From positions 12,362,113-12,426,112 of the forward strand of contig OZ038386.1 in the NCBI GenBank assembly GCA_964036045.1: a stretch of 64,000 nucleotides of DNA. The letters are read 5' to 3'. Under the pieces are notes generated by a model that worked only from the letters and a program-made list of their open reading frames with translations, did no database searches and was not told where the DNA came from. Positions 1 through 8,404 of the stretch are shown piece after piece; position 1 is the first letter of the stretch, and every line of letters starts with the position of its first letter. Both the position numbers and the translations under genes were made by a program. The DNA is from Eutreptiella sp. 'Long Island Sound 2002'. Lineage: Eukaryota > Euglenozoa > Euglenophyceae > Eutreptiales > Eutreptiaceae.

Positions 1-227
1 GACCAACAGAGACAAGACTACCCCGAATCTGCCTGAATTAAGCCTGAGTTTGGTTTTTTCTGAACACGGCAGCACACTCCGTCAGCGTATCTACGCCTTG
101 TCTGCCGAACGGAGACCAAAGAAAAGTTGATTGACGTCAAATTATCAAACATTCGCAGTTCTCCACATCATGACATAAACAGAAAGAATGAACAGTGGAT
201 TGAGCAGAATGTGGTAGGATGGCTTCC

Positions 228-3200
228 TCAATTCGGCCAAGCACGAATACATGTGACCACCAACCTGTCTGGCCTGGCCCTCGTACGGCTTGGGCGCTGC
301 AAATCAGCGGCCGAACTTGAAGCTTGGTCCTCATTTGGCTCCTGGGCTGGCCTGACCGCAGGAGGGGGGATCGACGGATCAGCCCTGGAATGTGGCTGCT
401 GAGGGCCGTAAAAGGCTGGATCTCGATTCACCACAGGTCGTTTTCCGTCGCTCTCCACTTGTCTGTCTGGTTTCGACAAACAATCTGTCAGGAGTACTCC
501 AATTTCGGGGTGCTTCTTGAGGAAGTCGATGAACCCCTTGGTGTACCCATGGACAAAAGATTGGGCTGGTTCCCGGTTGTTGTGACTGGAATCAAAGCCC
601 CTCCACTCACACAGAAATTCCCATTCGCCCTTGGCGTCACGTCTTGCTTCAACAATCCTCTTGAGTTCGTACTTCCCCCCTTCGATGACCCGATCAGACA
701 AGTGTTTCGCAGTCCAAAAAAGGGGTTTAACTCGATCCTTGGGGGAGGGGATCTCTCTCTTGAGGCGATCGCCCGAATTGTCAATTTCCCTGCTGACATC
801 CACACGAATCCTCCACCTGTTCTCACCAAGACGCGCTGTAACAGCGAATGGCCCCTCCCACAAGGGAAGAAGCTTGTCATCTCCGTCCAGGGTGGTTTCG
901 GATTTTCGAAGCCAAACTCGATCATCGACTTCAAAATTGTGGGGGGTTTTTCGGCCTTGATTCTGGACCCAAAGCCAGTCAGCTTGATGCTTCGCGATTA
1001 ATTTCGACACAGATTTATCTGCTCGTTGGACTTCGTCCAAAAACAGCGAAGCATCCTTACAGGGGCGAGAATTATTCAACGGCATGTTCCACCAACACTT
1101 CTTTCGTCCAAAGACAATTTCATTTGGAGAAAGGCCATGATACAAAGGCGTGTTGTGGTAACGGCGAAGCAATGCGAAGAGAACTTCCATCCAATGGCAA
1201 TCCTTTTCACTCGCGAGCTCCTTACGAAGCATATTTATAATTGAGCGGCCGGCTCTTTCGCCAGGCAGCGCTCGATGCGAGTGGACTTCACATCGGAGGT
1301 GGTGGATTCCAAGGCGAGCACATAATTCTCTCCACCATTCGGAGGTGTACTCTTTGCCTGAATCCGTCACCACCTCGGATGGGACGTCCCAGCCTCCCAT
1401 CCAGGTCTGCGCGCACCATTTGGCGGCAGACTTGCCAGTCATCGACTCAATGTTGCAAGGCAACACTTGAATGTAGCCGGAATGACGGCACTGAATAAGG
1501 AGCACACCATTGACTTTTTTATTAGTCCAATGGCACTCTTCGTCATCGAGCTCACCGAGATAGAAAAAATCACTCGTGACTCTGTTCAAGAGGCGCTCCG
1601 GAATAGGATGAGGCCTCAGATGGCCGTGCTTCTTCGCGCTGGGGGGCGTCGAGACAGCACATTGGGCACATCCGGCGGCTACTTTCATGCAATGAGTGTA
1701 GAGCCTCGATCCAAACAACCTATGCTTAATCATCGACCACAGTCGACGGCCATGTGCGTGGGGGGACTCCCATTTATGCCACCAGTTTAACACTCGGGGG
1801 GCTAGGGCGTCTGGCACACACAATTTACCCACCATCCACAGCTTCCCCCCATTCAACGAGTACTCAGCAAAAATCCCATCCTTGTGAGCATCTTTGGATT
1901 GGAGATTTCCAAAGACCTCTTTAAACATGGGATCCTGCAGGTAATCGGACGTCCAGTCACGGATGATCAGGGAATCCTTCGGCAGGGGTGGAGTTTTGGC
2001 CGGATCTCGTCGCTTAATGCCTTGGATCAACCGAAATCGACTTACTTGTCGGGTATAGTCAAACCGTTTCACACTCCCTGAGGAGGGATCGGTGACTTTC
2101 TCCACGACTTTCAGTGTTTTGGTGCAGATCTCATGGGCATGCGCCGGATCTGAGATGGCCGTGATGTCGTGACACGGCAATGCGTGCTGTTTAACAGCGC
2201 ACTGCATGCATGCACGTCGAATGAGTTTCTTTTCTTCCTGATCCCATTCGATGATGACATGGCGGTCCTGCTCCGTACCATGGATGTTGGTACTTTGCAG
2301 CCCCTCTGAGGCGGGGTAAGCCCATCGGCTCAGAGCATCCGCTACCGTGTTGTGTTTTCCAGGCAGATACGACACATGGAGGTCAAACAGAGAGAGAAAT
2401 TCGTGCCATCTGGCCCGTCGACCAGCTGGGCTCGCGACAGTATCAATGTGTTCGGTGGCCCAATACTCCAGAGATCGATGATCCGTCAGGACCTCGACTC
2501 GATTGGTGCCAACCCACGATTGGTACTTTTTTAGAGCGCAAATTATGGCATACGTTTCTTGCTCACGCGGCGACCATTGCATTTGGCGTGGGCCTAGCTT
2601 CCGAGACCAAAATGCAAGAGGGTAATGATCGCCGGTGGCCTCATCAACCTGTTCAAGAACAGCTCCGATCGCGTACCTAGATGCGTTGGTTCTAATGTAG
2701 AAGGGTCGGTCAAATTGGGGCACATGCAACGTGGCGACTTCACAGAGGGCCGCCTTCAAGTGATGGAAGGCCTCCTCGCACTCGTCAGTCCACTTGACAC
2801 GAACCTTTGAACCTGCCTTGACCGCATCTCTCCCTACCTTCAAAAATTCAGTAAGGGGGGCAGCAAATTTGGCATAATTCGGCACAAAAGTGTGGTAAAA
2901 ATTGCAACAACCCAGGAATCCTCTCAACTCCGTGATCGTCTCAGGGCGCTTCCACTTCTGAATAGCGACGAGCTTCCCTGGACTGGGTCGTCGAGTGCCA
3001 TTCTCTAGGAGAGAACCACAAAATTCGACTGATTTTAAAAAGGATTTTCCCTTCTTTGGCCCACAAATCAGCTGATTGGCGTCAAGAATGTCCAAAACTT
3101 GGTTCAGCTGCTTCTCATGTAGGGCCACCAGCTCGGCTTCGGTCAGTCCCTCCCCTTCCGTCGCGATGATTATGTCATCTATGTACACACTCACGAAGGC

Positions 3201-4940
3201 ACGAAGCTCAGGATGGGTTGTGAACAGCACATCCTCCATCATTCTTCGAAAAAATGAGGGGGCGTTCTTCAGCCCCATGGGCATGACGGTCCATTGGACT
3301 GGGCCACATGGCGTGCCCATACAGGTGAGAGGTCTGCTGTCCTTCCTCAACGGCATTTGGTGAAAGCCGTGACGGAGATCCAGCACAGAGAACAAACGAC
3401 CTCTTGCCCTCTTGGCGATTTCCTCCTCAATGAGGGGCAGGGGGTGTGAATCCGCCTTTGTTTCGGCGTTGAGATTGCGAAAATCAACAACCATTCGCCA
3501 ACCATCAATGGTGTTCTGGTCTGCAGGCGGTGGCTTCGGGACTGTGAAGGGTGAACAGCACCATTCGCTGGTCATACAACCCTCAAGCCAACCAAATTCC
3601 CTGAGATTTCTCTCGATGATTTTTCTGAGGATCTCATGTTTATGTCCATGATTTTCATAAGGGCGCTGTTTTTTTGCCTTGTACCCTTCACGAAGCTCGA
3701 TGAAGGCTTCACCGAACTGTCCACGGACAGGGGGGTCTTTGATCAACTTCCCTGAAAGGGTTGTGTCCTTCCGTTCCTCAAAAATCTTTTCTCTTGACTT
3801 GGAACACAATTCAGTGTCCACCTGATCGCCAGGAATTACTGTCGAAAAAACTTTGGCGACTTCTTCGGCTTTGGCAGGAAGAATCTTCTTACGGATGTCC
3901 CTAAACAGGTCCGTATCAACTGTCTCTTGAAGATAGGTGGGTCTTGTGTCGAAATCCCAGAGATTTTCCTCGTGATCCAGCTCCTCGAAAGGATCCATGA
4001 AAGCTTCCACAGGGGGTTTTTCATAAAAAACTCTGAATTTGCGGCGCGATTGGAGATTTTTCCTCGCCCGTGCACTGAAGATTCTTTTCGATGTCGACCG
4101 TATTGGGGAAGAGGGAGACGAGGCGGATCCATTGGACGTTGAATCACCTTGGGTATCTGACGGACAAAAATCAGAAAAAATAGATTCATCATCAGTACCA
4201 CGCTCAACCTCAGATTCAGACCCAACACAGGAATCTGTACTAGAATCAGCAGAATTAGAGTCAGAAAGCTTTCCATCCACCAGGAATGCAAGCGAACTCC
4301 AGGACCGCTGTGGCAGGGGACCTGTGTCGTCCCTGGCATACAGCTTAATCTTCCTGGGAAGTTCGATGTAATCTACACAAATGTCTTGTAATTCCTGAAA
4401 CCAAGGCTTGTCGTCCCACAAGGGCACAACCAAAATTGCCTGGGTTTTATCTTGCTTGATTTTGTGGATGACCTGCTGGATTAAGTGAAACGGAGGATTA
4501 ATCCACAACTTCTTGTCCCATTTATGGGTCCAAGCGTCGCTAAAGTGCTTGTCAAAGCGCTTGTTCATACGGTTAGCAAAGGCATCATACTGTGGCCAAA
4601 AGGAATGGTGTTCATGAAAGTATTCACAAATTGCATCGCGCCATTTGTCGACAACTCTGTAGGATGAAGAGTGCCAGCGCGAAGGGCGTCGTGGCTGGGA
4701 GTCCCTACGAAGACATTCTAACTCTTGGGAGTAATCGGCACTCCCATTCACCTCTGCAATGGTGACATCTTCACCAAATTTTGGTGTCACTTTTTGCTTC
4801 GAAAATTCTTCTGCACTTTTAAACCCTGCGTGCAAAAAACGAAATTCAGGACGCTCCAAGGGACCTGACTCCAGCAAAAAACAACGACGATGACCTACGC
4901 ACCTGTGATTTTGCGGGGCATTCTGCGGCCAAAACCGCAT
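228..4940 (-). CDS. pol: Ty3/Gypsy pol polyprotein: Dam-like domain, RT, RNase H, integrase, chromodomain
   Basis: This intact 1570-aa ORF starts at an ATG directly preceded by an in-frame TAA. Residues 115-200 resemble a degenerate Dam-type methyltransferase, with WINPPF near 146 and ILVVPLW near 169. Residues 220-300 are acidic and Ser-rich. RT spans about 440-690, with FSVLDLRHGFHQMPL and the catalytic YIDD near 586-589. RNase H spans about 745-875: the usual TDAS reads TNAS (N752), while the later acidic residues (EQET, LTDH, VADALS) remain. Integrase has an H1055/H1063/C1091/C1094 zinc site and catalytic D1124, D1193 and E1228. A chromodomain lies near 1423-1477 (KRIVEARR, FLCEWRGF). The enzyme set copies element RNA and inserts the cDNA; the chromodomain normally steers insertion to modified chromatin. 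The D-to-N change should impair RNase H. There is no protease in this ORF; it lies upstream in another frame. Confidence 0.93.
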   Translation of the reverse strand: MRFWPQNAPQNHRCVGHRRCFLLESGPLERPEFRFLHAGFKSAEEFSKQKVTPKFGEDVTIAEVNGSADYSQELECLRRDSQPRRPSRWHSSSYRVVDKWRDAICEYFHEHHSFWPQYDAFANRMNKRFDKHFSDAWTHKWDKKLWINPPFHLIQQVIHKIKQDKTQAILVVPLWDDKPWFQELQDICVDYIELPRKIKLYARDDTGPLPQRSWSSLAFLVDGKLSDSNSADSSTDSCVGSESEVERGTDDESIFSDFCPSDTQGDSTSNGSASSPSSPIRSTSKRIFSARARKNLQSRRKFRVFYEKPPVEAFMDPFEELDHEENLWDFDTRPTYLQETVDTDLFRDIRKKILPAKAEEVAKVFSTVIPGDQVDTELCSKSREKIFEERKDTTLSGKLIKDPPVRGQFGEAFIELREGYKAKKQRPYENHGHKHEILRKIIERNLREFGWLEGCMTSEWCCSPFTVPKPPPADQNTIDGWRMVVDFRNLNAETKADSHPLPLIEEEIAKRARGRLFSVLDLRHGFHQMPLRKDSRPLTCMGTPCGPVQWTVMPMGLKNAPSFFRRMMEDVLFTTHPELRAFVSVYIDDIIIATEGEGLTEAELVALHEKQLNQVLDILDANQLICGPKKGKSFLKSVEFCGSLLENGTRRPSPGKLVAIQKWKRPETITELRGFLGCCNFYHTFVPNYAKFAAPLTEFLKVGRDAVKAGSKVRVKWTDECEEAFHHLKAALCEVATLHVPQFDRPFYIRTNASRYAIGAVLEQVDEATGDHYPLAFWSRKLGPRQMQWSPREQETYAIICALKKYQSWVGTNRVEVLTDHRSLEYWATEHIDTVASPAGRRARWHEFLSLFDLHVSYLPGKHNTVADALSRWAYPASEGLQSTNIHGTEQDRHVIIEWDQEEKKLIRRACMQCAVKQHALPCHDITAISDPAHAHEICTKTLKVVEKVTDPSSGSVKRFDYTRQVSRFRLIQGIKRRDPAKTPPLPKDSLIIRDWTSDYLQDPMFKEVFGNLQSKDAHKDGIFAEYSLNGGKLWMVGKLCVPDALAPRVLNWWHKWESPHAHGRRLWSMIKHRLFGSRLYTHCMKVAAGCAQCAVSTPPSAKKHGHLRPHPIPERLLNRVTSDFFYLGELDDEECHWTNKKVNGVLLIQCRHSGYIQVLPCNIESMTGKSAAKWCAQTWMGGWDVPSEVVTDSGKEYTSEWWRELCARLGIHHLRCEVHSHRALPGERAGRSIINMLRKELASEKDCHWMEVLFALLRRYHNTPLYHGLSPNEIVFGRKKCWWNMPLNNSRPCKDASLFLDEVQRADKSVSKLIAKHQADWLWVQNQGRKTPHNFEVDDRVWLRKSETTLDGDDKLLPLWEGPFAVTARLGENRWRIRVDVSREIDNSGDRLKREIPSPKDRVKPLFWTAKHLSDRVIEGGKYELKRIVEARRDAKGEWEFLCEWRGFDSSHNNREPAQSFVHGYTKGFIDFLKKHPEIGVLLTDCLSKPDRQVESDGKRPVVNRDPAFYGPQQPHSRADPSIPPPAVRPAQEPNEDQASSSAADLQRPSRTRARPDRLVVTCIRAWPN

Positions 4941-5590
4941 TTACGCTACCGCACTGGATCTGAAACGGCCCAACGGATCTGAAACGGCCGCGGTGCCAAA
5001 AATTTGTCTTTCAAACATGAAATTTTGCAAAATCCATTGCTTGAATACATTTGATTCCTTGGCAAAAAAGTGTGGATGTGTCAGAACATTACAATGCTGT
5101 GGTTGAATCTAAAGATGCCTGCCAAAAGTCGTTTTAATATTGTTGTTCTGCTGTTTTTGTGCTGCTCAGCTGTAGTGCAGATCGATCCGGACATTTCCGG
5201 CTATTGACTGCTAAATTTTGACACAACATTTCTGACTTATGCCGTGCAATTGCCTTCGTTTTGCCTTGCTTGCAAACACAACGTTGAACTGGTGAGAACT
5301 GTTGAGAACTGAGGTCCCTGGGACTTGATTTGTGTTGCTGGTAAAGGTTTCGGAACAGTTGACAGTTGACGTGCCGTGCACTTGCTTGTGTTGTGCCTTC
5401 TTTGCCCGGTCTTGGCTCTGTGAGTTTACTATTTGCCTGATTTGTTGCAAAGCCTGTTCTGCAACCCTTGACTCTCCCTGAAAAGGGATCTCCTGTGGTG
5501 CAGAAGTACCCATTCCAACGGTCAGGCTTTGTAGCTCATCTTTGGCAAATAGTCTCAAACTTGCAGGCACGGGCCCTTTGCACCGCACAA

Positions 5591-6123
5591 TGCTCAAAAG
5601 AACTAGGCTTCACAAAGGTTGGCAGGTGTTTGAAATGATAATGAGAACTGAGGTGTGTGGTTAACTGAGAAGTCAGTTTGAACTGGTCCCACCCTACGAT
5701 GCTCAAAAGAACTTTGCTTCACAAAGGTTGGCACAGGTTTTTGAACTGACTTTGAGAACTGAGGTGTGCAGGTAACTCAGAACTCGGCTTGAACTGGTTG
5801 CAGCGTACGAGGCTCCAAAGAACTTCGCTTCACAAAGGTTGCCACAGGCTTTTGAAATGACGATGAGAACTGAGGTGTGTGGTTAACTGAGAACTCGTTT
5901 TGAACTGGTCGCACCGTACGAGGCGCTAAAGAACTTCGCGTCACAAAGGTTGGCCCAGGTTTTTGAAATGACGATGAGAACTAAGGTGTGTGGTTAACTG
6001 AGAACTCGGTTTGAACTGGTCGCAGCGTACAAGGCGCTAAAGAACTTCGTGTCACAAAGGTTGGCCCAGGTTTTTGAAATAAAGTTGAGAATTGAGGTGA
6101 GTGGGTAACTGAGAACTCGGTTT
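5591..6123. repeat. Tandem repeat, about 110-bp unit, about 4.8 copies
   Basis: The anchor AAAGAACT(T)..CTTCACAAAGGTTGG recurs with its AGAACT at 5599, 5708, 5819, 5930 and 6041, giving periods of 109, 111, 111 and 111 bp. Each unit also carries GAGAACTGAGGTGTG and TTTGAACTGGTCGCA. Copies diverge by roughly 10%. A loose relative of the motif occurs near 5285-5340. The repeat lies inside the Gypsy protease-pol spacer. Confidence 0.9.
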
Positions 6124-6198
6124 GTGGTGCAGTGGTGGTTCAAGCTGTCTTGAATGGTTGAGAACTGCTGTAAGGAACATGTTTTTTTGTGTTCCTCC

Positions 6199-6630
6199 AT
6201 CCATTAGCTGTTGCTGAAATGCAGCGACTTTGCAGCTGCAAGACTCATTTTGCATATTACGATTCGTTGATGGTAGTCAGAGTTACAGTTCAGCCAGTGG
6301 CCTCTTCTGAATTTGTAAGTTAATTGATTACAGCTGTTTTTGAACCATCTGCTGAAGGTACAACACACAGCGATGACAATTTTTCTGTTGCTTCACCAGT
6401 TAATATTTATCAGCAACCCGCTGAAGTGCAACAACCCACTGCATGCTTGGCAAGGATTGATGGCAGCACAGGCATTTCCTGCATCCATTAGTTGTTGCTG
6501 CCATGCTGACATACAGCGAGCGATTTTGCATGTGCGAGACTCATTTTGCATATTACGATTACGCAACCCTGTGAAGTGCAACAACCCATTGCATGCTTGG
6601 CAAGGATTGATTTTGCAACATTTGAAGTAA
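6199..6630. repeat. Interspersed direct repeats in the Gypsy spacer
   Basis: Several blocks occur twice: CCATTAG[C/T]TGTTGCTG (about 6203 and 6485), GACTCATTTTGCATATTACG (about 6243 and 6538), and GAAGTGCAACAACCCA..GCATGCTTGGCAAGG (about 6423 and 6575). The order suggests an old partial tandem duplication with later rearrangement. Confidence 0.75.
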
Positions 6631-7168
6631 TAAAACGCATGCGAGGCAGAGACTGCAAGAAGATCAGTTTTGGTCAGAGTTTAGGGCGGCGTACAAGGTT
6701 GACGACAGTTGGTAGGTGCAGTGATCGGTTGCTAGACATTGGGTGAAGCAAATGATTGGGCATTTGTATGATTTTTTTAATGAAATGTTTGTTATGAAAA
6801 GTTGGGGTATTGACGAGCATATCACATTATAACTGCATGGTGCAAGACAAAAAGCACAAGGACAATGTGAATCGTGTGTAGATCAGGGTCAATCTATGTT
6901 GTCGACATACATTGCAATGGTTTCCATTTTGTATTGTGTTGGACAAGTAAGTAATTCATTTCTCCACACCAATTGAGTTTTTGTTTTGCCCGAAATATTG
7001 GATGTGCATGACATCTTGGCACTCAAAATGAGTTATGCGTCAACTGTTATTCAATGATAGGCGAAAACCACAAAATTTTGAAAACGAGCTTAATACTAAC
7101 AAATCAGTGTCAATTTTGTCAACCATTTGGATAGAATCCGGGTTTTGGCCATTTTGTGCCCGGTAAAA

Positions 7169-7690
7169 TCAAAGGTGGGGCGCTACCCTGTTCTTGCGAA
7201 GCCAAGGATGGCCCAAATAAAGGTCATACTTTATGTCAGCACGATAGAAGTAGTCATCCTTAAGGACAACTTCCTCCACATTTTGCTCTTCACAAAGGTC
7301 TTGAGCGACCAAATGAGTTGATATATAACAACCGCGTTGCCCACCTGCGAGAGAATGTCCAGAAACTCCCTCGAGGGTAACAGGATGAGGCGATTCAAAC
7401 ACGCAGTCGTCGGGTAAGAATGAATTGGATTGGAGATTTACCTCTGATCCATTGTCACCCAAACAAGTGGCGAGGTGGAAATTTCCCTTGCAATCAGAGA
7501 CCCACAGCTTTGTGACAAACTGACGAGCCCTGTGCTTGGACTGTACACCAACCTCGTCCACTACAACAGAAGAATCCGCTGCCGGATCCAGGGAAGAGGA
7601 GACAAGCGACCCTACATCAAGTAATGGTCGATCAGGAATTTGGGGATCATGCCTGAAATCGCCTGGGGAAGGGCGACTTTCGTGGCTCCC
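7169..7690 (-). CDS. Ty3/Gypsy aspartic protease domain, in frame after a UAG
   Basis: The frame is open from the codon after the UAG at 7691-7693 to a TGA at 7169, and is continuous with the nucleocapsid-like ORF. It has the retropepsin layout: an active-site segment HLATCLGDNGSEVNL (DNG where most family members have DSG or DTG), then YDLYLGHPWLRKNRV, matching the typical Gypsy protease C-terminal motif (a Gly preceded by hydrophobics, then WL). The first internal Met is 7561. It would process Gag and Pol. Expression probably requires UAG readthrough or a separate start; neither can be proved from sequence. The DNG active-site triplet is unusual and could mean reduced activity. Confidence 0.75.
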   Translation of the reverse strand, partial: GSHESRPSPGDFRHDPQIPDRPLLDVGSLVSSSLDPAADSSVVVDEVGVQSKHRARQFVTKLWVSDCKGNFHLATCLGDNGSEVNLQSNSFLPDDCVFESPHPVTLEGVSGHSLAGGQRGCYISTHLVAQDLCEEQNVEEVVLKDDYFYRADIKYDLYLGHPWLRKNRVAPHL

Positions 7691-8365
7691 CTAGGCGTTC
7701 TGACCTCCAGCGGCTGCATTTACATTGTGAACACAGCCTGATTGGTCGATCCACTCATCTTGGAACGGATCATCCGCTGGATTCAGGGCATTTTCGACAT
7801 AATCTCGATCCGCATCGGACACCTGATCTGCACCTGAGACCTGATCCACACGATGGTTGCCTTTTCCACGTCCACGGCCACGGCCGCCGGATGATGGGCC
7901 ACCACCGTCGCCACGCCCTCTGCCCTTACCAGAGAAAGGGGTCCCTGAAGGATTTCCCTTACCTTTACCCTGTGATCCTGGAGCATTTCCCTTGTTTGTA
8001 CCGGATTGAGGGGTTTGGCCTGGATTTCGATTTCCGCCTCCGGCGTTGCCATTGGGACTTGTCTGGCCGTTTGGCTGCCCACCGGAGCCGGATGGAGTCC
8101 GATTTCCTTTGCCTTGGGACCCGCCAGGGCCTCCAGTATTTTTGTTTCCACCGGAGGGGGTCGGATTACCCTTTCCCCCCTTTGCACCATGCACCTGTCT
8201 GTCATTCCTGTCTGAATTCTGCGAATTACTGACATTTTCACCAATCACCTTGTGATCGTAAGCAGACCATCGGTGATTAGCAGTAGAATGCGTCTTAGCT
8301 CGGTTCGTAGAACCTAAAAGAAGGCAGATGCTACAATGATCCTGAACATTCCGGGTGTCATTCAC
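7691..8365 (-). CDS. Gly/Arg/Ser-rich nucleocapsid-like segment of Gypsy gag
   Basis: This 224-aa ORF lies in the same frame as gag upstream and protease downstream. It is separated from each by a single UAG codon (8405-8407 and 7691-7693), and the frame is open across the 38 codons between the first UAG and the Met at 8365. The middle is low-complexity Gly, Asn, Pro, Gln and Lys with an RGRGRGKG run, typical of a basic RNA-binding nucleocapsid. A Cys/His cluster near the N terminus (CSIC..H..H) does not fit the CX2CX4HX4C knuckle. Probable role: packaging of element RNA. Confidence 0.7.
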   Translation of the reverse strand: MNDTRNVQDHCSICLLLGSTNRAKTHSTANHRWSAYDHKVIGENVSNSQNSDRNDRQVHGAKGGKGNPTPSGGNKNTGGPGGSQGKGNRTPSGSGGQPNGQTSPNGNAGGGNRNPGQTPQSGTNKGNAPGSQGKGKGNPSGTPFSGKGRGRGDGGGPSSGGRGRGRGKGNHRVDQVSGADQVSDADRDYVENALNPADDPFQDEWIDQSGCVHNVNAAAGGQNA

Positions 8366-8404
8366 CTTTTTGTTGCCCTTTTGGGCCCCATTTTGGGTGT
8401 TTTG

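Larger units (their letters stand above)
4941..7168. other. Non-coding spacer between protease and pol
   Basis: About 2.2 kb separates the protease stop from the pol ATG. No ORF here resembles a retroelement domain; the longest (5211-5597, minus) is Gln/Ser-rich and unrecognised. The stretch holds a tandem repeat of about 110 bp (5591-6123) and a second set of interspersed repeats (6199-6630). It could be an unrelated insertion, an intron, or a family-specific spacer. No clean target duplication was visible at its edges. Confidence 0.6.

Noticed and set aside
1-227. A 3' LTR of the Gypsy element
   Set aside because: No block in 1-227 matches sequence upstream of gag (10727-12535), so I cannot support an LTR within the window.
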